Assembly (NCBI GenBank): GCA_903813345.2
Contig: CAIIXF020000001.1
Span: forward strand, 24,233,915 to 24,297,914
Direction: 5' to 3'
DNA from: Owenia fusiformis
Lineage: Eukaryota > Annelida > Polychaeta > Sabellida > Oweniidae
DNA: 64,000 bases
The notes under the pieces are model-generated. The model was not told the DNA's origin. It saw only the letters and a program-made list of their open reading frames with translations, and did not search any database. Position numbers and translations under genes: made by a program. Each line of letters opens with the position of its first letter. The stretch's first letter is position 1. Shown piece by piece: positions 27,101 through 36,100 of this stretch.

Positions 27101-30100
27101 GGCAGTAGTGTTTATTGCAAGCTTGTGTCTCATTGCTGGGGCCAGGACACTCAGCCCCCCCATAGTAAGGTCCCTGGCACTCTCTGACTCTGGTCTGAAA
27201 GCCCCCGGCACATGTGACACTACACATATCCCAATCTGACCACTCTCCCCATACTCCATCAACTACAATTAAATGTTTACATTTGCTGTGTGAAAGATAA
27301 AAAGCAGTTGGTAACTTTTGGAAATAACCAACTAAAAATGCATGAAAAAGCTGAGTAAAACTATTAAATGCTGTATTTTGCACAATACAAAAGTATAGTT
27401 ACTTTCCTTTCTTTTTAGAGGCTTAAGAATAAAAAGCAACAAAAAAGCTACTATGGCCAATATACCATCTACTCAACAAACACAATGTGGCATAGACCTA
27501 TACAATTAAGCAACGATATATTTCATTTTGTGTTAGTATTGTGCAACAAACCTGGGCAGAAGTGTGTATTGCACTCTTGTTTCTCTATATCAGGGCCAAT
27601 GCAGTCAGCACCCCCATAGAAAGGCCCCACACAGGTGCGACTACGTCCTCTCATGCCCCCAGCACATGTCACATTACATAAGCTCCAAGATGACCATTCC
27701 TCATATACACCATCAACTAAAAATGCAAGGTACCTAACATTCAACAATTTAGCTAAAGTGTAAGTTGCTATCCAGGGATGTAGCAAATGCATTCCTTAAA
27801 AATTACCCCTTGAGGAAATTTTCTGGACATTTTGAGTTCTTACAAAAGGGAAAATCATAATTTATGGAGAATTGTATCTAAAAGCAAGTCAAGGCAGTTG
27901 ATTAAAATGTAGCTCATTTCAGTTTTTATTAAAAGGTGTGCAAGTGCACGAGGGGAAAGAGTACCCGTGTATATACAACCTACCGCCGAGCAAAGACCCG
28001 AAGATGTCTGAAAATGTAGGGGGTGAGTTATAACCTTTTGTTTATATCTTGAATTTCTCAATATGAGAAACAGATAAAACACAGAATTGTGTGTAACTGA
28101 TAAAGTTATTGTTCCAGGCACTCATGTTTGCAAAATAATGAGTACTTAGCGCAATGTTTACTATCCAATCGCTAAATTCAACTTTTAAATATTTGAATGA
28201 TGATTTACATCTTGAATAAGTAACAACCATGGCTGTCTTTACTTCATTCGATTCAAAGATACAATAGGTGTAAACGTATCATATTTATTTCACTGCCATA
28301 CGTTGCATATCATTGAAATCACCGGTGAAAGTTGAAAATGAAAGACCCGATTATGTCACGAGTACGATTATATAGGACCCGAAGCTACCACCGAGCTATT
28401 CCGACTATACCATGAGTAGAACCCGATGAGGTAGTGAGTAAGCTTTCGAATGAGCATATAATATCATGACGATATCACAAATATTCCTTTTTATTTATCA
28501 TATACTCCTGGCACCGGGATATAATATAATATGATATAATTCCCGCAGCACTATACGTCAACGTCTGTTTCCGGCAAAGTTCTTTAAAACATTGAATTCA
28601 TGCTTACACTTGAATCACCATAATTTCCTATGTGTCTATGGTAAGAGTGCAACCCAAAAACATTTAATTCTGCATTGCAAGCGCCATTCTACTCAAAGAA
28701 CACAACTTGAAGAATCCCAAGCTTCACAAGCTTCATATCCTCGAAACGAAAATTACCGTGATCTTTCTTTGATAATACAATACCATAGTCAAAAACATTG
28801 TAAATCCATTTTTGCCATTTAATTCAGGCACATTAACTTTAATACTCAGTAATGGATGGTGCTGACTGAAGTGGACCACAAAGTCATCCATCTCGTGTGC
28901 TTTATAACTACAGTGGAAGCATTTGTACCGAGGACCTGAAATACAATGTTTCGATGTGCAGTGGTAACTGGTGATAGCCGTATTTTTTTCAGTTTCATTT
29001 ATTGTTCACAACAAAATGATTCACAAATGATGCAGATTGTATGTTTATTATTTTTTCATCAGCATGTCATAAACTCGACGATATAATCGGATCTCAACAG
29101 ATTTTACTCAAGTAATGTTCGGATTCTGAGATCCTTTACTCAAGATATTTTCGGATCTTTATAATATTACTCGTCGATCACATCGGGTCCGATGTCCGAT
29201 AACCTCGGATCTTTTAGGACAAAGTTTAAGTGAAGATTTTGCTGTTCAAAAGTGCTATTTTGACCTAATATTTTGACACTTAATATATTATGCATATGTA
29301 CATCCATTTACCGACCCAAGTATGTCTTATGTATGGCTCATTATCAATTAAAGCGAGTATGAATTAGAAAAACAAATCGAAAACCATTATACGTTTACCT
29401 TATCTCTTAATTTGGACATAAAAATATATTTCAACTATAATTCTAGGCCAATTGCGCCTGCTAGAACATCTTAGTAACAACTCTAACCATCCAAAGGAAT
29501 TGTTAGTGACATTATATTACCTTTATTGTCCATTTTCCTACGAGATGACATTATCAAACATTTGCTCGGCGGTATGTGCGTGTCTTGCTCGGCGGTAGGT
29601 TGTATATACACGGGTACTCTTTCCCCTCGTGAAGTGTGTAAGTTTTTCTTCCACCATTATCTCCATTATCTTGTACAAACATAAATCTTTTGCTTGTAGC
29701 AAACAAAGGATGAGTCTGGGAATGAGTCTGGGTATCGACTTAGAAAATATTGAAAATTGTAATGTCTGAAAAACCAACTCAATCACACATATTATTAAAC
29801 TTCAATATCTTATCCTTCTTCTGAGAGTACAAAAATATCAATTTGTATCACAATTAATGAAGAATATTGGCATCAAAGACAGTGCATATCGTTTTGTCAG
29901 AATTGAAAAAAAAATCAATGGCAAATATTAAATGAATTATTTATACAAAAGGTTTGAAATAAATCCCCCAAATCATTGCTTACTTTCTTTGTATAGACAT
30001 TGAATGGTATTTCTGGATTAGTGAATTGGTATTTATCTGGGTAATCAAGGGATTATAGTCACTCAAAGTTACTGAGCATCCAGTTTTGAGACTTCAATTG

Positions 30101-33100
30101 TGTTGGTGAAGTTACACATATTTCAGTCAAATTCATGCTGAGCACAACATTTTGGTTTCAATTTTATAATCTCTATACATGACCCTGGTGATGAAGAGTC
30201 AGAATCAGTCAAAAAACCTAAACCGGAAAACTGTGCTCATTGTGAAAACTAAAAGTGAAGCAACTTTTTTTCTGATATTTTTTACATCAAATGGCAGCCA
30301 TTTTGTTTTTCCCCCTTCAAATTAAACTGGCGGGAAATTCAAAAATTTAAAAAAAAATTTAATCCTTAAATATATTTCAAAAATATGATTTTCTTTTAAA
30401 TTCTTCATGGGTCTTAAGTTATTTCTTCTTTGTAAGTCAAACATGTTGCCATTGATGTTTTTTTCCATGATAATGACTATTTATTTTTTGTTAATATACT
30501 TATTCTGACTCTCAGCAGGGGGTTAATTATGCATCAAAACTCTTGAAAAAGTAAATATACTTATCAAATATAACTAGGACAGTAATAAAAAACATATTTC
30601 ACATACATTTGACTGAGGGACCAAAAGGGCATATACCCGGACACATCCTTTACTGCCAACTTTCTTCTTACAAACCTGTTTACTTGTGGCTTATAATGCA
30701 GTTCTGCAATGCCGCCGTTATATGTTTGTAATATATGGAAATAAATCATCAATAAAAAAAATATTAAAGATCTAATAGCAAAGGTTTTGCAAAAATGAAT
30801 CAATGTAGTATAAAACAAATGTATGTATAATGAAGACATGTTGATCACCTGGGCAAAAGTGTGTATTGCAGTCCCTATATTCCAAATCTGGACCCTGACA
30901 GTCATCACCTTCAAAGTAAGGCCCATCACAGGTGCGATAACGAGATTGTTGCCCACCTGCACAGGTAACATTACAGGTATTCCATTCTGACCAGGTAGAG
31001 TAAACACCATCAACTGGAACAAAAAACAAGGCACAGACGTGAACAATATCATACCTAAAACACAGCATTGTGGTCTTGTTGACCAAGAAAGCAAGATGGC
31101 CGCAGAAAAGTTAATCAGCTCTAGAACTTATCACTGTGTAAATATGTAAAAATTTGAACGGTTTGGCTGAAAACCTGTAGACAAGTCTTGAAAGTGAAGA
31201 TTTTAGGACGGAAAATCCAAAATGGCCACCTTAAAATTTAACCAGAATGCCCAAAAACTAATCAGTTCTTGACGTTGATATGTAGAAACATCCCTGAAAA
31301 TTTCAGATGAATCCCTCAAAAGGTTTGGCTGGAAACCTGTAGACAAGTCTTGAAAGTAAAGATTTTAGGATGGAAAATCCAAAATGGCCACCTTAAAATT
31401 TACCCAGAATGCTCAAAAACTAATCAGTTCTTGACGTTGATATGTAGAAACATCCCTGAAAATTTCAGATGAATCCCTCAAATGGTTTGGCTGGAAACCT
31501 GTAGACAAGTCTTGAAAGTGAAGATTTTAGGATGGAAAATCCAAAATGGCCACCTTAAGATTTACCCAGAATGCCCAAAAACTAATCACTTCTTGACGTT
31601 GATATGTAGAAACATCCCTGAAAATTTCAGATGAATCCCTCAAATGGTTTGGCTGGAAACCTGTAGACAAGTCTTGAAAGTAAAGATTTTAGGACGGAAA
31701 ATCCAAAATGGCCACCTTAAGATTTACCCAGAATGCCCAAAAACTAATCGGTTCTTGACGTTGATATGTAGAAACATCCCTGAAAATTTCAGATGAATCC
31801 CTCAAATGGTTTAGCTGGAAACCTGTAGACAAGCTGAAAAGTGAGACGCCGCCCGCCCGCCGCCCGCCCGCCGCCCGCCCGTCAAGCTGACTACAATATC
31901 GTACCTTTTGTTAGGTACGATAAAAAGGGTCATAATAAGATAATGGGTTTTACCATTTCCATACTTATTTATCCAGATACAGTGTACAGGGCTAGGGTGT
32001 ATGTGTTTTTATAATATTGAGACAGAATTGAATGATGGATCAGTGTTCGCATAATATATCATGTAATGTTCCCATGCAGGTTGAATTTACTGTTGTACAC
32101 CTGCACTCTTTATGAACTAGAGGGAGAAGAGTTTTGCTGGTTTTCATTAATTTTCAATAAAAAGCTTTTCAAAATCAATCAATAATCAATTAAATCTTTA
32201 GGCCTGGGTGGGGTAAATCTGAAAAATAATTAATTATGATTTGGGCCCTCAACAAAATATACACGCTTCCAAGAACAAGTAAGAATGCTACGTGTATTTA
32301 TTGGTGTTTCCTACCTGGGCAGTTGTGTGTATTGCAATCTTGTGTTTCTTTCTCTGGTCCTTCACACTCAGCTCCCCCATAGAAGGGTCCAGTACATGAC
32401 CTGTACCTGCTCTGCGATCCACCTCCACATGTTAGACTGCAGGTGTCCCACTCACTCCATGCTGCATATACGCCATCAACTACAAGGAACAGTTGATATT
32501 TTGAAATGAGAAAAACATTGATGGGTATTAAACTATTTATGAAAATGGTTCCTTATTAGACTTAAAACTTAACTCCTGTCAAAAAATCTTCTTGGCAATA
32601 TAAATGTAAATAGAGCTTCAATTCTAGTCTACACGCATGGCATTCAAAAATAAATTTTTCCTGTACCTGGACAATGCTGAGTATTACAGTCCCTACTGTC
32701 ATTACTAGGACCCTCACATGATTTGCCACCATAGAATGGTCCTAGGCATGATCTGTCCCTCCACTGTACACCACCACCACAGGACAGATCACAACTACCC
32801 CAAGATGACCATGGCTCCCATACTCCATCAACTACAATCGAAATACACTCATATGATAACTTGAATCTTTTGAGAACGATGCATGTTGGTGGTACCTCAT
32901 TTTATATTTTATATATCAACCCTGATTGCTTTGTAAATGGCCAATACAATGCATTGCTTGAAAATAATTTATTTTAGTTAAATTCTAGTTGTTTTAGTAT
33001 GCTAGTCTCACCATATATTTTCAAGCTAAACATTCACAGACCTCTCTGTCAGATGACTGTAAAAAAGATACCCTGCCCTGTAAACACCAATCTGTGGTCT

Positions 33101-36100
33101 TTATTAAACACTAGTACATAGGTGGGATACAATCTCTACAATCAATCAAACAGAGAGATCAAGAATTTTTTTGTATATTGTGTGTTTTGTGTCCAACTTA
33201 CTTGGACAGAAGAGTGTGTTACACGGCTCATAATCCATACTGCTCCCTGGGCATTCAGCTCCATTATAGAATGGTCCGTCACAGATACGGGATCTCGCAC
33301 GGATTCCTCCACCACAGGTAACATTGCAATCAGCCCATGAAGCCCAGGTAGCCCATACACCGTCAACTTTATTTAGAGGTATTGGTGTAATAGGTTAGAA
33401 CACACACAAGCAAGCTATGTTAGTCTTTCATGCATGAACAATGAGTCACTGGTTTTAGTATGCTACTAAACAACATTGAAAGCTTCACAGAGAAAGCGTT
33501 ACTTTACAACATGCATGTCTAACATAGCCAAACACATATCAACAGTCTAGCATTTTAATTAATAAGCAGTGACAATATATTATAATTGAAGTTTATGCAA
33601 TGTTATAATGTAAGAAATGACTTTAGACTTGGACAAAATTCTTGCGTCTGTATACATAGTGAGATACTAAAACTAATAGATGATCTAAGTTTATCATTGA
33701 CTGATGTTATTCAACAATGATAATCTGACTGTCAACTGGGTTTGAAGTAGCTCAGTGCTATATTTCTTTTTTAATTACAAATATATGCTGTGACTTTATG
33801 TAAAAAATCGAGCATTTAGTTTGTGTATGAATTTTGCTGCTTTTACATTGCCTAAGCATAATACATAGAAGATATAAGAATATCATTGTTATATAAATTG
33901 CAATTATAAACAATGTAAATACAGGAACAATAATAATATATTTCATAACCATGCACATATATCAGATCATAATGCATCCAAGAAGTACTTGCGGGAGATT
34001 TTACCCAAACAGCACATTCGAACTGTACAATAATGACTGTGTACATATGTACAAACACATTAAGATCTCAATAAAGTTTGGTACATGTATTTAGCAGAAC
34101 CATATCTCAGTTAGTCACTACAAATACACAATGATTAACTAACCTGGACAGGGAGGCAGAGAGCATGGCTTACTCTGGACAGCCTCACTCTGGCACACCT
34201 CACCCCCGTGCAGAGCAGGGGGATGGTCGCACACACGATGACGTAGACGTTCACCATCAGCACATGTCACGGAGCACTCACTCCAATCACCCCAAATGTT
34301 CCAGTCTCCATTCACTACACATATAGCCAGCATGATATATCACACATTTTCAATTTGAATTATATATTAAATGTATGCGGAATTTCAACTTATAAAAAAT
34401 AAAGCATAATCTATTTTAAACTTATTTAGAACACGCTTGATGGTTATATTTACAAATATTTCGTTACCACTCCATCCTAACAGCAAAAACTATAACACAT
34501 TTAGCTGCCATACATTTATGAACTGAAATGAGTCTTACCAATGCATCTAACAGCAGCTGCCCCAGTCTGGCATTTGGTGAAGACATCCCAACCACTGTGT
34601 CTACATTCCTGTATAGAGACCTCATCCCCATTACATGCCACCTCACCAAACACAAATGGCATATTACCCTCTACACTGTACACTGGAAAAAATAACATTA
34701 TCTACAGACCTATTATTTGCTCTGTTTGACTGAGGTGATACCTTGCTCTCATATAGCTGCATAAACATCAACTTTTGAACTGATACTTCAATATCTTTCC
34801 TTTTTCTTTCCTCTAAATCACCAGTTATTTGAATGGCATTTCATATGGCTGGCATCCAATATCATTGAAAATTAAGTATATAAACTTAAATTATGAAAAA
34901 AGAAATAATCATATAAGGTAGGAAAATCAGTATGATATCATGAAAAATGTAAATTGATTTTGTTTCCATGAGTGAGATAATCCTTTGATCTAGCCTTAAC
35001 TAATCAGAATATTTATTTCACATCGAAACTATGACAGCTATACTTTATTTGGGTTATTTCAATCTCATCAGCATTATGACTGTCTCCAATTCTATATATG
35101 GCTCTGATACTAGCCTTGCCCAAGTCGGTCTCTTTTACTTATCTTGATTTCAAGATCAGATAAGTAAAAAATACCTACTTGGGCAAGGCTACTTTGACAC
35201 TTGAAGTTGGAACTTTTAAGGCTTCAGTTGAAATAACCTGATGGGTAAATACTGTACCTTCTGCTGCTCCGACAAGCCCTCTCTGCTTACAGACAATATC
35301 AGCATCCTGGATGTCCCAAGAGCTGTCAGCACATATATGGGTCCATGTGTGTTGCAGAGTGTCATACAATCTCACTATACCTTCCCCATACTGTGCCCCA
35401 TCAGCTAGTACCACTGCACCTATAAGATGATTCGCAAATATATGAGTACATGATTCAAATTGAATTCAATAATATTTCAAGTGGGTGTTTTCTTGTATGT
35501 TCTGTAGTATTTTTTCAAAAAATGCTTTTCTCATTCTTCAATCAACACATGGACACATAAGAGGTTAAATTGTTTGTGGTATAAACCCCGTTTATTCCTT
35601 ATTTCACCACCAATCAATATGTTGGCATTTTACACTGGTCAACCGAACACCTTCAAAAACATTCACAGCTCATCTTACCATCACAGGCAGATACATGACA
35701 TGGTGAAGTCTCCTCATTAGGTCCCATACAGAGCCTATCTACTCCTATGGTGCCTCCATACATACAAGCCCTAGAGCGGGACTTCAGGCCCCTTCCACAT
35801 GTTGTATGACTGGAACACTCATCCCAGGCAGACCAGGGCTCCCAGTCTAAATGAAAAATTATAATATTCTGTTTACTAGTATAGTAATCTACATTTATAT
35901 TGATGAAAGTACCTGCCCCAGGGTGGGTGAAAAAACAAAGTGTTTTGGGCAGACATTTTTTTCTTGTCTCTTATTCGCCAATGACATGCTAATACAAATG
36001 AACTCCATCCTACTTGTAATTTGCTAATAAATAAAATACTGAAAATCTCTATTAGATTTATATCCAGCTATTGCATACATACATGGACATTTGGATAGTG

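Larger units (their letters stand above)
26427..34314 (-). other. TSP1 gene exons 7-14: eight single-domain TSP1 exons
   Basis: Exons: 34314-34144 (171 nt), 33366-33202, 32831-32667, 32479-32315, 31013-30849, 27716-27552, 27262-27098 and 26591-26427 (each 165 nt). From exon 8 on each begins (V/I)DG and ends CP(G/S), one domain per exon, phase 1-1. The common core is C-x-G-P-(F/Y)-Y-G-G-x-x-C. Exon 7 is divergent ([13 protein letters not shown] and a longer HPPALHGG loop). Exon 8 ends CCA-A before its donor, so the next residue is Ile, not Val. Confidence 0.85.

Noticed and set aside
29538-29786. 82-codon minus-strand frame
   Set aside because: It runs across the right TIR of the 27947-29631 element and has no recognisable domain.
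31846-31890. A CpG-island-like GC-rich patch
   Set aside because: It is the GCCC microsatellite of a hairpin-ended element, not a promoter.
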